NCBI GenBank assembly: GCA_029975415.1
Contig: JARKPE010000019.1
Location: forward strand, 1 to 50,550
DNA: 50,550 bases
Origin: Dysgonamonadaceae bacterium
GTDB lineage: Bacteria > Bacteroidota > Bacteroidia > Bacteroidales > Dysgonomonadaceae
Direction: 5' to 3'
A program made the translations under genes and the position numbers. Below the pieces are notes generated by a model that worked only from the letters and a program-made list of their open reading frames with translations, searched no databases and was not told the DNA's origin. Positions 7,564-16,313 of this stretch are shown here, in pieces. The stretch's first letter is position 1; each line of letters starts with the position of its first letter.

Positions 7564-9462
7564 ATGAGTAATCAGAGAGAAAAACTCTTTACCGAATTTC
7601 CTCCTGTTTCCACACAAGAATGGATGGAGAAAATCATCGCCGACCTCAAAGGCGCCGATTTTCAGAAAAAATTGGTATGGAAAACAAACGAAGGTTTTGA
7701 TGTAAATCCCTTTTATCGGGAAGAAAACATCGTAGGTTTTCCGTGGCTCGACAATCTTCCAGGCCAATTCCCCTATGTGCGAAGCACACGTAAGAACAAT
7801 GTCTGGTATGTGCGCCAGGATATTGAAGTAAAAGATTTTGCCGAAGCTAATCGCAAAGCATTGAAATTGCTTGACAGAGGTGTTACTTCGTTTGGTTTTC
7901 ACATTCCCAAAAATGCAATTTCGGCCGAAAACATTGCAACTCTTCTTGACGGAATTGAGCCGGATAAAGTGGAATTGAACTTCAAAACATGTATCAGTCG
8001 AACGGTTGAACTGGCAAAAGTAGTCGTAAATTACATCCTTAGTCGCAACATGGATGTAATGAAATGTTTTGGATCGATAGAGTTTGATCCTTTCAGAAAA
8101 ATTTTGAAAAAGGGGCAGGATGCTCCCGATTGGGTGGAACAAGCTGCCGAAATAGTGCAAATCGCTGCTCCACTGCCTCGTTTTAAAGCTATTTCCATTA
8201 CAGGCAATCTTTTTAATGATGCCGGTGCCTATAGCTATCAGGAATTGGGCTATGCTTTGTCTTATGGAAATCAGATATTAAGTGCTCTTGTAGAGAAAGG
8301 ATTGAACCCGACTTTAGTTGCCAAAAAAATTAAATTTGAATTTGGCATAGGCTCCAATTATTTTATGGAAATTGCCAAATTTCGTGCAGCACGCTGGTTG
8401 TGGGCTGAAATCGTAAATGCTTACAAGCCGGTATGTCCCAACGATTGCGACAACAAGGCACCCGACGGCACTTGCCGATGCGCTGCAAAAATGAATATAC
8501 ATGCCACTACTTCGAAATTTAATCAAACGATATACGATCCTTATGTTAATATGCTTCGCACACAAACCGAATCGATGTCAGCAACCATTGGCGCAGTAGA
8601 TTCGCTCACGGTTCGTCCGTTTGACGAAGCATTTGAAACGCCCACCGAATTTGGTGAGCGCATTGCAGTAAATCAGCAATTACTGCTTAAAGAAGAGTCG
8701 CATTTCGATAAAATCACCGATCCGTCTGCCGGCTCGTATTATATAGAAAATCTCACTTTTTCGCTCGCTCAACAAGCTTGGAAACTCTTTCTCGAAACGG
8801 AAGAAACAGGTTTTTACCAGGCACTTAAATCTGGCAAAGTACAAGAAGCCATCGATGCTTCTGCTCAAGCTCGTGCCAAAGCTTTGGCCAATCGAAAGGA
8901 AATTTTGCTTGGTACAAATCAGTATCCTAATTTTTCGGAAACGATGGCTGAAAAAATGCAAAAGTCGGATGAGCATTCATGCGGATGTGGCAATGGCACC
9001 GATGCTCCGCTTAAGAAACTTAAGATGACTCGATTGTCCGATCCCTTTGACGCGTTGCGATTGGCTACCGAACGCTCCGGCAAACGCCCCAAAGTATTCA
9101 TGCTCACTATCGGGAATTTAGCTATGCGATTAGCACGCTCACAATTTTCGAGCAATTTCTTCGGCTGTGCCGGTTATGAGATTATCGACAATCTTGGATT
9201 TAACACAGTGCAAGAAGGAATTAATGCCGCACGCGAAAAAAATGCCGATATCATTGTCCTTTGTTCGAGCGACGATGAATATGCTGCCCTGGCTCCCGAA
9301 GCTTATGATTTGATAAAAGATGGGAAGGAAATTTTTGTTGTAGCCGGAGCCCCGGAATGCATGGATGAACTCAAAGCAAAAGGTATTGAATATTTCATCA
9401 ATATTCGCAGTAATGTCCTCGAAACCTTGAGAATGTTTAATGATTTGTTGGGGATAAAATAA
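7564..9462 (+). CDS. mutA: Methylmalonyl-CoA mutase, small (non-catalytic) subunit
   Basis: Partner of MutB in the B12-dependent interconversion of succinyl-CoA and (R)-methylmalonyl-CoA on the propionate pathway. The product is 632 residues, in the range of bacterial MutA. It has the mutase TIM-barrel region, with FGIGSNYFMEIAKFRAARWLW and the LRTQTESMSATIGAVDSL stretch, and a C-terminal flavodoxin-like domain that lacks the DxHxxG cobalamin-ligand motif, as expected for this subunit. Two cysteine-rich insertions stand out: CPNDC...CRC around residues 291-306 and SCGCG near 472-476. The gene is followed after 4 bases by a MenA-like gene; mutB comes only after two further genes. Confidence 0.93.
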   Translation: MSNQREKLFTEFPPVSTQEWMEKIIADLKGADFQKKLVWKTNEGFDVNPFYREENIVGFPWLDNLPGQFPYVRSTRKNNVWYVRQDIEVKDFAEANRKALKLLDRGVTSFGFHIPKNAISAENIATLLDGIEPDKVELNFKTCISRTVELAKVVVNYILSRNMDVMKCFGSIEFDPFRKILKKGQDAPDWVEQAAEIVQIAAPLPRFKAISITGNLFNDAGAYSYQELGYALSYGNQILSALVEKGLNPTLVAKKIKFEFGIGSNYFMEIAKFRAARWLWAEIVNAYKPVCPNDCDNKAPDGTCRCAAKMNIHATTSKFNQTIYDPYVNMLRTQTESMSATIGAVDSLTVRPFDEAFETPTEFGERIAVNQQLLLKEESHFDKITDPSAGSYYIENLTFSLAQQAWKLFLETEETGFYQALKSGKVQEAIDASAQARAKALANRKEILLGTNQYPNFSETMAEKMQKSDEHSCGCGNGTDAPLKKLKMTRLSDPFDALRLATERSGKRPKVFMLTIGNLAMRLARSQFSSNFFGCAGYEIIDNLGFNTVQEGINAAREKNADIIVLCSSDDEYAALAPEAYDLIKDGKEIFVVAGAPECMDELKAKGIEYFINIRSNVLETLRMFNDLLGIK

Positions 9463-9466
9463 AAGC

Positions 9467-10375
9467 ATGAGCAGAAAGAAAAACATACAGGACTGGATAG
9501 TTGCAACACGCCCGTGGTCGTTTCCCGCTTCCACAATGCCTGCACTAATTACCATTTCTTACCTCTTTTTCGTTCGAAACGAATTGTTGGTAAATATAAA
9601 TTGGGTATATGGAGTACTTGCATTTTTTGGAGCGGCAATTTTCCAGGCAAGTGGCAATCTGATAAGCGATTATTTTGATTATCAGCATGGTGTCGATCGT
9701 AAGGAATCTTTCGGATCGAGCCGGATGTTGGTTGATGAAGTTTTTCGTCCCGAAACCATACTTCGCTTCGGAATCATATTGCTTTTTATCGGGATAGCAC
9801 TTGGCTTGTTTCTCTTTGCCAAAACGGGAGTAGAACTACTTTGGATTGGATTTATTGGCGCGTTAGCCACTTATTTCTATTACAAATTGAAGTTTGCGGC
9901 ATTAGGTGATTTCGTGATTTTTATCGTTTATGGTCCGTTAATCGGCTTAGGAACAGCATTTGTGATGACCAATCAATTGATGTGGGACACAGTGCTCCTT
10001 AATATTCCGATTGCCTTTTTGGTAGTAAACATTCTTCATTCGAACAATATGCGCGACATTCGCGATGATAGCAGAGCCAACATTAAGACACGCGCTATGG
10101 TAATGGGAATAAAAAAATCCAAGATTCAGTATCTTGTATTGGCTGTCGGAGCATATTTAGGCGTTATTCTGATGGTTGTTCTTGGCATGCTTCACCCTCT
10201 TACCCTTATTGTTTTTCTTTCAGCCCCAATCGAAATTAAGAATATAAAGCTAATGTTGACGGCAGAGATTGAAAAGCCTGAACTGATTAAAGATTTGGAT
10301 GCCAATTCGGCACAACTTGTACTGGCATTCAGTTTGTTGCTGTCCATTGCCAACTTTATTGCACCCGTATTATGA
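9467..10375 (+). CDS. menA: UbiA-family prenyltransferase, probable MenA
   Basis: Integral-membrane prenyltransferase that probably attaches a polyprenyl chain to 1,4-dihydroxy-2-naphthoate in menaquinone synthesis. The product is 302 residues with about eight or nine hydrophobic helices. The two aspartate-rich prenyl-diphosphate motifs are present: NLISDYFD at residues 64-71 and NNMRDIRDD in the second half, the latter followed by KTRAMVMG as in MenA. It starts 4 bases after mutA and overlaps the next gene by 4 bases (ATGA), so mutA, menA and the CPBP gene are very likely cotranscribed. Other UbiA substrates are possible because no other men genes are in view, so the symbol is tentative. Confidence 0.82.
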   Translation: MSRKKNIQDWIVATRPWSFPASTMPALITISYLFFVRNELLVNINWVYGVLAFFGAAIFQASGNLISDYFDYQHGVDRKESFGSSRMLVDEVFRPETILRFGIILLFIGIALGLFLFAKTGVELLWIGFIGALATYFYYKLKFAALGDFVIFIVYGPLIGLGTAFVMTNQLMWDTVLLNIPIAFLVVNILHSNNMRDIRDDSRANIKTRAMVMGIKKSKIQYLVLAVGAYLGVILMVVLGMLHPLTLIVFLSAPIEIKNIKLMLTAEIEKPELIKDLDANSAQLVLAFSLLLSIANFIAPVL

Positions 10376-10986
10376 AAAAAGTTATTTTTGCTGCATTTAC
10401 AGCTGCTTTGTTGTGGTTCATCATGTTTTCGCCATGGACGAAAGATCATGTCAACTTTTGGATCATGATGGGATTTTCGGCTTTGGTACTCATTTCGATA
10501 AGTTCCTTTTGGGGCGAAAATTTCAAACGTCAGTTTTCTTTTTCTATTAAGGATATTCTTATTGGTGTAGGTTCAGCTGTTATATTATATGGCGTTTTTT
10601 ACATCGGAGATATTCTTTCGAAATTGATGTTCGATTTTGCCGCGGGTCAGGTAGCAAACATCTATCAGATGAAAGAAGGCGAAAATGAACTTTATCTCGG
10701 GTTGCTGCTTATTCTGCTTGTAGGCCCTGCCGAAGAAATTTTTTGGCGTGGATACATTCAGCGTTCGCTTGAACCAAAATATGGAGGATGGACGGCTATG
10801 ATAGCTACTGCATTGATTTACACATTAGTGCATATCTGGTCGTTCAATTTCATGCTTATCATGTCTGCGCTGGTATGCGGAATTTTTTGGGGCTTGCTTT
10901 ATAAATACAATAAAAATCTGGTAACGCTGATCGTTTCGCATGCTTTGTGGGACGTTTCAGTTTTCGTGCTGTTCCCGATATTGTGA
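10372..10986 (+). CDS. CPBP-family intramembrane metalloprotease
   Basis: Membrane-embedded glutamate-type protease of the CPBP (Abi/Rce1) family. The 204-residue product has several hydrophobic helices and the three family motifs: EExxxR as EEIFWR (Glu121, Glu122, Arg126), His154 in VHIWSFNF, and His190 in SHALWD. Family members in eukaryotes cleave prenylated proteins; bacterial ones have varied or unknown roles. Its ATG overlaps the menA stop by 4 bases, indicating translational coupling. Whether the pairing with a prenyltransferase reflects function or just an operon accident is open. Confidence 0.85.
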   Translation: MKKVIFAAFTAALLWFIMFSPWTKDHVNFWIMMGFSALVLISISSFWGENFKRQFSFSIKDILIGVGSAVILYGVFYIGDILSKLMFDFAAGQVANIYQMKEGENELYLGLLLILLVGPAEEIFWRGYIQRSLEPKYGGWTAMIATALIYTLVHIWSFNFMLIMSALVCGIFWGLLYKYNKNLVTLIVSHALWDVSVFVLFPIL

Positions 10987-11068
10987 GTTAATCTTGCAAT
11001 AAGAGCAGAATAATATTTTTTTGAAATAACATCAAACTCCTCGTTTTAAGGAAGATAGAATAAAATTT

Positions 11069-13222
11069 ATGAAACCTAATTTCAACAACATCGACATTAA
11101 ATCGGCCGGCTTTGAGAAAACGAATGCTGCCGAATGGGCCGAGAAAAATGAGATCAAAGCCGATTGGCTGACTCCGGAACAAATTCCGGTGAAACCTGTA
11201 TATACAAAAGAAGATTTGGAAGGCATGGAGCACCTCAACTATGCTGCAGGCATTCCTCCGTTTTTACGTGGGCCGTATTCTACGATGTACGTTATGCGTC
11301 CGTGGACGATTCGTCAGTATGCCGGATTTTCGACAGCCGAAGAATCGAACGCCTTTTACCGTCGCAATTTGGCTTCGGGACAAAAAGGACTGTCTGTTGC
11401 CTTCGACCTCCCCACGCATCGTGGCTATGATGCTGACAATGAACGTGTGGTAGGCGATGTCGGCAAAGCCGGGGTATCCATTTGCTCTGTAGAAGATATG
11501 AAAGTGCTTTTCGACGGAATACCTCTCAATAAAATGTCTGTATCGATGACGATGAATGGAGCCGTTCTTCCAATTCTTGCTTTTTATATCGTAGCAGCTC
11601 AGGAGCAGGGTGCTAAACTCGAAGAGTTGTCCGGAACCATTCAAAATGATATTCTCAAAGAATTTATGGTGCGCAACACTTACATATATCCGCCCGATTT
11701 TTCGATGAGAATTATCGCCGATATCTTTGAATTTACGTCACAAAAGATGCCGAAATTTAATTCCATTTCCATTTCGGGCTATCACATGCAGGAAGCAGGG
11801 GCTACTGCCGATATCGAATTGGCATATACATTGGCTGACGGTATCGAATATTTACGTACAGGTATTAATGCCGGCATCGATATTGATGCATTTGCTCCGC
11901 GTCTGTCGTTTTTCTGGGCAATCGGCATGAATCATTTCATGGAAATAGCTAAAATGAGGGCTGCTCGCTTGTTGTGGGCAAAAATCGTAAAAAGTTTTGG
12001 CGCAAAAAATCCAAAATCGATGGCTTTGCGCACTCACAGCCAAACATCTGGATGGTCGCTCACCGAACAGGATCCTTACAATAACGTAGGACGTACTTGC
12101 ATCGAAGCGATGGCTGCCGCTCTGGGGCACACTCAATCCTTACACACAAATGCACTTGACGAAGCCATAGCACTGCCGACCGATTTTTCGGCCAGAATTG
12201 CTCGCAACACCCAAATTTACATCCAAGAGGAAACTTACATCACTAAAGAAATAGATCCGTGGGCAGGCTCGTATTATGTGGAAACCTTGACCAACGAACT
12301 CGTACACAAGGCTTGGGATTTGATTCAGGAAATCGAAAAACTTGGTGGTATGGCTAAAGCTATCGAGACCGGGATTCCCAAAATGCGCATCGAAGAGGCT
12401 GCAGCTCGCACTCAGGCTCGTATCGACTCCGGAGCACAAGTTATTATTGGCGTCAATCGTTACCGACTCGATCACGAAGAACCAATCGATATTCTTGAAG
12501 TAGATAACACCGAAGTACGCAAACAGCAAATTGAACGTTTGAAAGCTCTCAAAGCTTCACGCGACAACGAAGCTGTTAAAAAAGCACTTGATGCCATCAC
12601 CAAATGTGTAGAAACGGGAGAAGGCAATCTTCTCGACCTTTCGATAGAAGCAGCACGCGTTCGCGCTACATTGGGCGAAATATCGGATGCTTGCGAAAAA
12701 GTAGTTGGCAGATACAATGCCGTAATCAGAACAATTTCAGGAGTGTATTCATCAGAATCGAAATCAGATCCACGGCTCGAAGAAGCACGTGCTCTCACCG
12801 ACAAATTTGCGAAAAAAGAAGGCCGCAGACCGCGAATTATGATAGCCAAAATGGGGCAGGATGGTCACGATCGTGGCGCTAAAGTAGTTGCAACCGGCTA
12901 CGCCGATTGCGGATTTGATGTTGACATGGGACCATTGTTCCAAACACCGGCCGAAGCTGCTCGTCAAGCCGTTGAAAACGATGTGCATGTGTTGGGTGTT
13001 TCTTCGCTTGCTGCCGGTCATAAAACCTTGATTCCACAAGTAATCGAAGAACTAAAAAAACTTGGTCGTCCAGACATCATCGTTATTGCGGGTGGGGTAA
13101 TTCCACCACAGGATTACGATTTTCTTTATAAAGCCGGAGTAGCAGCCATCTTTGGTCCCGGTAGTCCGGTTACCAAATCGGCCTGCGAAATCATGCATAT
13201 TCTTTTGGATGAAAATGAATGA
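11069..13222 (+). CDS. mutB: Methylmalonyl-CoA mutase, large catalytic subunit
   Basis: Adenosylcobalamin-dependent catalytic subunit of methylmalonyl-CoA mutase. The 717-residue product shows the substrate barrel ([21 protein letters not shown], then the [13 protein letters not shown] segment) and a C-terminal B12 domain with [11 protein letters not shown], where His600 is the expected lower axial cobalt ligand, followed by the GVSSLAAGH and [12 protein letters not shown] motifs. Length is normal for MutB. It lies 82 bases after the CPBP gene, with no clear terminator or exact promoter box between them, so it may be read through from the mutA promoter. A strong terminator follows. With MutA it supports propionate formation or use. 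Confidence 0.97.
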   Translation: MKPNFNNIDIKSAGFEKTNAAEWAEKNEIKADWLTPEQIPVKPVYTKEDLEGMEHLNYAAGIPPFLRGPYSTMYVMRPWTIRQYAGFSTAEESNAFYRRNLASGQKGLSVAFDLPTHRGYDADNERVVGDVGKAGVSICSVEDMKVLFDGIPLNKMSVSMTMNGAVLPILAFYIVAAQEQGAKLEELSGTIQNDILKEFMVRNTYIYPPDFSMRIIADIFEFTSQKMPKFNSISISGYHMQEAGATADIELAYTLADGIEYLRTGINAGIDIDAFAPRLSFFWAIGMNHFMEIAKMRAARLLWAKIVKSFGAKNPKSMALRTHSQTSGWSLTEQDPYNNVGRTCIEAMAAALGHTQSLHTNALDEAIALPTDFSARIARNTQIYIQEETYITKEIDPWAGSYYVETLTNELVHKAWDLIQEIEKLGGMAKAIETGIPKMRIEEAAARTQARIDSGAQVIIGVNRYRLDHEEPIDILEVDNTEVRKQQIERLKALKASRDNEAVKKALDAITKCVETGEGNLLDLSIEAARVRATLGEISDACEKVVGRYNAVIRTISGVYSSESKSDPRLEEARALTDKFAKKEGRRPRIMIAKMGQDGHDRGAKVVATGYADCGFDVDMGPLFQTPAEAARQAVENDVHVLGVSSLAAGHKTLIPQVIEELKKLGRPDIIVIAGGVIPPQDYDFLYKAGVAAIFGPGSPVTKSACEIMHILLDENE

Positions 13223-13250
13223 TGTTTTTTTCGTTTATTTTTTAAAAAAA

Positions 13251-13277
13251 CCGTCTCACATTCGAGACGGTTTTTTT
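13251..13277 (+). terminator. Rho-independent terminator after mutB
   Basis: CCGTCTC at 13251-13257 pairs with GAGACGG at 13264-13270 around a 6-base loop, flanked by an A run upstream and seven Ts downstream. The stem with A and T tracts could act in both directions. Confidence 0.88.
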
Positions 13278-13311
13278 ATACACTTTCGGTTTAACAATAT
13301 TAGCAATCAGT

Positions 13312-13319
13312 TATCTTTG
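13312..13319 (+). promoter_or_regulatory. Probable promoter -7 box for corA
   Basis: TATCTTTG, an exact TAnnTTTG match, ending 20 bases before the corA ATG. No good -33 element is visible. Confidence 0.5.
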
Positions 13320-13339
13320 CATTTATTAATTTCTAAAAT

Positions 13340-14407
13340 ATGTCAAATTCACATTCCAAACGAAAAGAATATATCGGACTCTCGCCTTATGAATTGAAAT
13401 ATCGGGGCGAAAAGCGAGGTGAGAAAATACATATGACGATTTTCGACATTAAACCCGATGAAGTTCGTGAGTTGAATATCGAATCGACTGAGCAATTGAA
13501 AGAATTTGTCGATACCGATTCTACAAGATGGTTAAATGTCGATGGGCTGCACAATGAAGTTGTCATGCGTGAAATTTCTATCCTGTTCAACATTCCGGCA
13601 AACATCATGTCCGACGTGATGGATCCTTCTCTCAGACCTCAAATAAAAGAGTTTGATAACGGACTTTTTGTTTCGATAAGAATGTTGGAATACGACGAAA
13701 AGTCTAATATCGTAAAAGTGGATAATTTATGTCTTTTGGTAATGGATCGATTGCTTATTTCGTTTCAGGAAGAGATAGGCGATTTATTTGACCCTGTGCG
13801 TGAACGCATAAGAAAACATAAAACCAAAATTCGAACCGGTGGATCGGACTATTTGGCTTTTGCTCTGCTTGACGTCGTTATCGATCATTATAATTATATT
13901 TTGGGCGTTTATGGTGAGAAAGTAGAGACACTTGAAGAAAGGCTTGTGCTAAACGCTACGGGCAAGGATGTGCTGAGTATTCTGAATATTTTTAAGCGGG
14001 AACTTAACAATTTGCGACGCGATATCAGGCCGGCTAAAGAGATGGTAATGAATTTGGTGAAATTGGATACCGATTATATTCAGGACGAAAATCGAATACA
14101 TTATCGTGAATTGCAGGAAAATATCAATCAGGCTGCCGAGATGCTCGATTATTATCGTGAAGTGCTTTACGATGAACTCGATACCTACCATTCGGCCATG
14201 AGTACCAAACTGAATGATATTATGGCCGTACTTACCATCTTTTCGGTTGTTTTCATTCCAATCACCTTTTTGGCCGGCGTTTACGGAATGAATTTCGACA
14301 ATATGCCCGAATTACACACAAAATACGGCTATTTCATAGTATGGGGAGTGATGATCGTCATTGCCGTTTTCATGCTTATTTATTTCAAACGAAAGAAGTG
14401 GTTCTGA
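13340..14407 (+). CDS. corA: CorA-type magnesium/cobalt transporter
   Basis: Pentameric inner-membrane channel for Mg2+ and possibly Co2+. The 355-residue product has a large N-terminal cytoplasmic domain, long helices around residues 190-290, and two C-terminal membrane segments separated by the selectivity motif YGMN (Gly316-Met317-Asn318). The short acidic NMPEL loop after GMN and the basic KRKKW tail are typical. It has its own promoter box and sits directly after the mutB terminator; pdxH converges on it from the other strand with 23 bases between stops. Confidence 0.94.
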   Translation: MSNSHSKRKEYIGLSPYELKYRGEKRGEKIHMTIFDIKPDEVRELNIESTEQLKEFVDTDSTRWLNVDGLHNEVVMREISILFNIPANIMSDVMDPSLRPQIKEFDNGLFVSIRMLEYDEKSNIVKVDNLCLLVMDRLLISFQEEIGDLFDPVRERIRKHKTKIRTGGSDYLAFALLDVVIDHYNYILGVYGEKVETLEERLVLNATGKDVLSILNIFKRELNNLRRDIRPAKEMVMNLVKLDTDYIQDENRIHYRELQENINQAAEMLDYYREVLYDELDTYHSAMSTKLNDIMAVLTIFSVVFIPITFLAGVYGMNFDNMPELHTKYGYFIVWGVMIVIAVFMLIYFKRKKWF

Positions 14408-14430
14408 AAATAGTTTACCGGCAGGCATTT

Positions 14431-15072
14431 TTAGGGAGCAAGACGATTTATTTGCCAGTTTTCGTCATTCCTGTAATAAACTATGCGATCGTGTAACCGA
14501 TTTGGCCGACCTTGCCAAAACTCAATCAAATAGGGAATGACTATGAATCCTCCCCAATATGACGGACGAGGAATGGAGGGATAATCGGTTAATTTTTTTT
14601 CGTATTGACAAAACGAATTATCCAACGTCTCCCTGCTGTCGATTATTTGGCTTTGAGGCGAAGCCCATGCGCCGATTTGACTGCTAATCGGGCGGGAATG
14701 AAAATATACGTCTGATTCTTTCTCCGAGAGTTTTTCGACGTGTCCCTCTATACGAATCTGACGCTCCATTTCGTGCCAATCGAAAACCAGTGCGGCAAAA
14801 GGATTCGCATTTAATTCTCTCCCTTTTCTGCTTTGATAGTTCGTGAAAAACACAAAACCACGTTCGTTTGATTCTTTCAAAAGTACGCATCGAGCAGATG
14901 GCTTTCCTTCGCGTGTGGACGTGGCAAGGATCATCGCATTGGGTTCGGGCATTCCGAATCGAATTGCATCTTCCATCCACTGTTCGAACTGAAGCATTGG
15001 ATCGCTTTCCATTTGACTTTCTGAAAGCACGCTACTCAGATATTCTTTTCGAAAACCCGATAAGTCTGTCAT
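14431..15072 (-). CDS. pdxH: Pyridoxamine/pyridoxine 5-phosphate oxidase
   Basis: FMN enzyme that oxidises pyridoxamine or pyridoxine 5-phosphate to pyridoxal 5-phosphate. The product is 213 residues from the ATG at 15072 (an upstream in-frame ATG at 15081 adds three residues). Signatures include PNAMILATSTREGKPSAR, VLLKESNERGFVFFTNY, the FMN-contacting SRKGRELNANP segment, and the C-terminal block GGFIVIPYLIEFWQGRPNRLHDR, which is the PROSITE-type PdxH signature region. The enzyme uses O2 in characterised bacteria, which is noteworthy in an otherwise anaerobic-looking gene set, but pdxH is common in Bacteroidetes. A minus-strand terminator lies just upstream, so it is probably transcribed alone. 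Confidence 0.94.
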   Translation of the reverse strand: MTDLSGFRKEYLSSVLSESQMESDPMLQFEQWMEDAIRFGMPEPNAMILATSTREGKPSARCVLLKESNERGFVFFTNYQSRKGRELNANPFAALVFDWHEMERQIRIEGHVEKLSEKESDVYFHSRPISSQIGAWASPQSQIIDSRETLDNSFCQYEKKLTDYPSIPRPSYWGGFIVIPYLIEFWQGRPNRLHDRIVYYRNDENWQINRLAP

Positions 15073-15095
15073 AATAATCATTCTTAATGTAGAAC

Positions 15096-15141
15096 AAAAA
15101 AGGCTGCTTACATAACTTGTTTTCGAAATGTAAGCAACCTT
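15096..15141 (-). terminator. Terminator after the small CC-pair protein gene
   Basis: On the minus strand AAGGTTGCTTACAT pairs with ATGTAAGCAGCCTT around an 18-base loop (one mismatch), followed by Ts. It lies about 20 bases after the stop of the small cysteine protein and before pdxH. Confidence 0.75.
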
Positions 15142-15161
15142 AATAAAATTGATGAAAAAGT

Positions 15162-15407
15162 TTATTTTTTAGGAGTGTTTGTAGCTGTTTTTTGCTCCTT
15201 ACTGTCTGAAGTTTTTTTTGAGCAACATTCTTTGCTCTTATCTTCACTCTTTTTGTCGCAGCAGGACTTTTCTTCACCATCTGTCTTTTGGCAGCACTCT
15301 GTTTTTGTTTTATCGTTCTTCTGAGCAGTTTTGTTATCTTGAGCTATAATTCCTGCAAATGAAGAAAGAGCAAAAAACAAAGTAGCCGATAAAATCATTT
15401 TTTTCAT
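15162..15407 (-). CDS. Small secreted Lys/Cys-rich protein with three CC pairs
   Basis: Not recognised as a named family. About 81 residues from ATG 15407 (an ATG at 15413 adds two). A signal peptide is clear: MKK, a hydrophobic core, then a probable cleavage after IIAQ. The mature part is low complexity, dominated by Lys, Asp/Glu, Ser and Thr, and contains exactly six cysteines in three adjacent pairs with similar spacing (TECCQK, KSCCDK, KECCSK), 10-11 residues apart. No other cysteine is present. This may bind metal or form disulfides in the periplasm or at the surface (inference). It has its own terminator. Similar short cysteine-pair proteins occur in Bacteroidetes but I cannot name a domain. 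Confidence 0.72.
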   Translation of the reverse strand: MKKMILSATLFFALSSFAGIIAQDNKTAQKNDKTKTECCQKTDGEEKSCCDKKSEDKSKECCSKKTSDSKEQKTATNTPKK

Positions 15408-15608
15408 AATCATTGTAATTTAGTTTCGTTTTAAATAATTTGTTTATTGCAAATATACAATATCAAAAACAGAATTCACAAAAACGCCATAGTTAATGTT
15501 TATTAAACATCCTGAAGAAGAAAAATTTTTCGGATGAGACCCAAGAGCAGTTTTTTCATTATCTTCGTATTGTCTTACGACACTCATTTTACTCATTGAT
15601 CGGCAGTC

Positions 15609-16277
15609 ATGCAAAAAATAATAAGAGTTGAACAGATTTGTAAAAGTTTTGGAGCATTGCAGGTGCTCAAGGAAATAAATTTGGAAGTTCGAAAAGGAGA
15701 AATTATATCGATAGTGGGCCCCAGTGGCGCAGGGAAAACAACGCTACTCCTGATTATGGGTACTTTGGAGAAAGCCGATTCAGGAAAAGTTTGGATCGAT
15801 GAAACCGATTTGAGCCGGTTGAGCGAAAAAAAATTATCGGATTTTCGCAATCAAAATATCGGGTTTGTATTTCAGTTTCATCAACTGCTGCCCGAATTCA
15901 CAGCACTTGAAAATGTCATGATTCCCGCTTTGATAGGAAATGCGAAAAGATCGGAAGCCGAAAAAAACGCGAAAGAATTGCTCTCACTTATGCACTTGAC
16001 GGATAGAATGGAGCATAAACCTGCACAACTTTCGGGTGGCGAAAAACAACGCGTAGCCGTTGCTCGAGCATTAATTAATCGTCCGAGTGTGGTTTTTGCC
16101 GATGAACCATCGGGAAGTCTCGACAGCGATAATAAAGCAGAACTTCATGCTCTCTTTTTCGAACTTCGTGACAAACTTGATCAGACGTTTGTCATTGTTA
16201 CGCACGACGAACAATTGGCTTCGATCACCGATCGAACGATTCATCTGATTGACGGCAAAATTGCTTCGATGAAATAG
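15609..16277 (+). CDS. lolD: LolD-like ABC transporter ATP-binding protein
   Basis: Cytoplasmic ATPase of an ABC exporter in the LolD/MacB group; LolD powers release of outer-membrane lipoproteins from the inner membrane. The 222-residue product has Walker [10 protein letters not shown] at 37-45, a Q loop in [18 protein letters not shown] that closely resembles LolD, the signature [15 protein letters not shown], Walker [13 protein letters not shown], and the H-loop VTHDE. No permease gene is adjacent: the next gene, 36 bases on, is a DPP5-like peptidase. The matching LolC/E-type permease must be elsewhere. The specific LolD assignment is inferred from the Q-loop region. Confidence 0.83.
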   Translation: MQKIIRVEQICKSFGALQVLKEINLEVRKGEIISIVGPSGAGKTTLLLIMGTLEKADSGKVWIDETDLSRLSEKKLSDFRNQNIGFVFQFHQLLPEFTALENVMIPALIGNAKRSEAEKNAKELLSLMHLTDRMEHKPAQLSGGEKQRVAVARALINRPSVVFADEPSGSLDSDNKAELHALFFELRDKLDQTFVIVTHDEQLASITDRTIHLIDGKIASMK

Positions 16278-16313
16278 TGTAAAAAATTCAACCAACTCCA
16301 GATCTATATTTTT

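Noticed and set aside
7492-8160. 222-codon minus-strand open frame over mutA
   Set aside because: It lies fully opposite the conserved mutA sequence and shows no family motif; it is a shadow frame.
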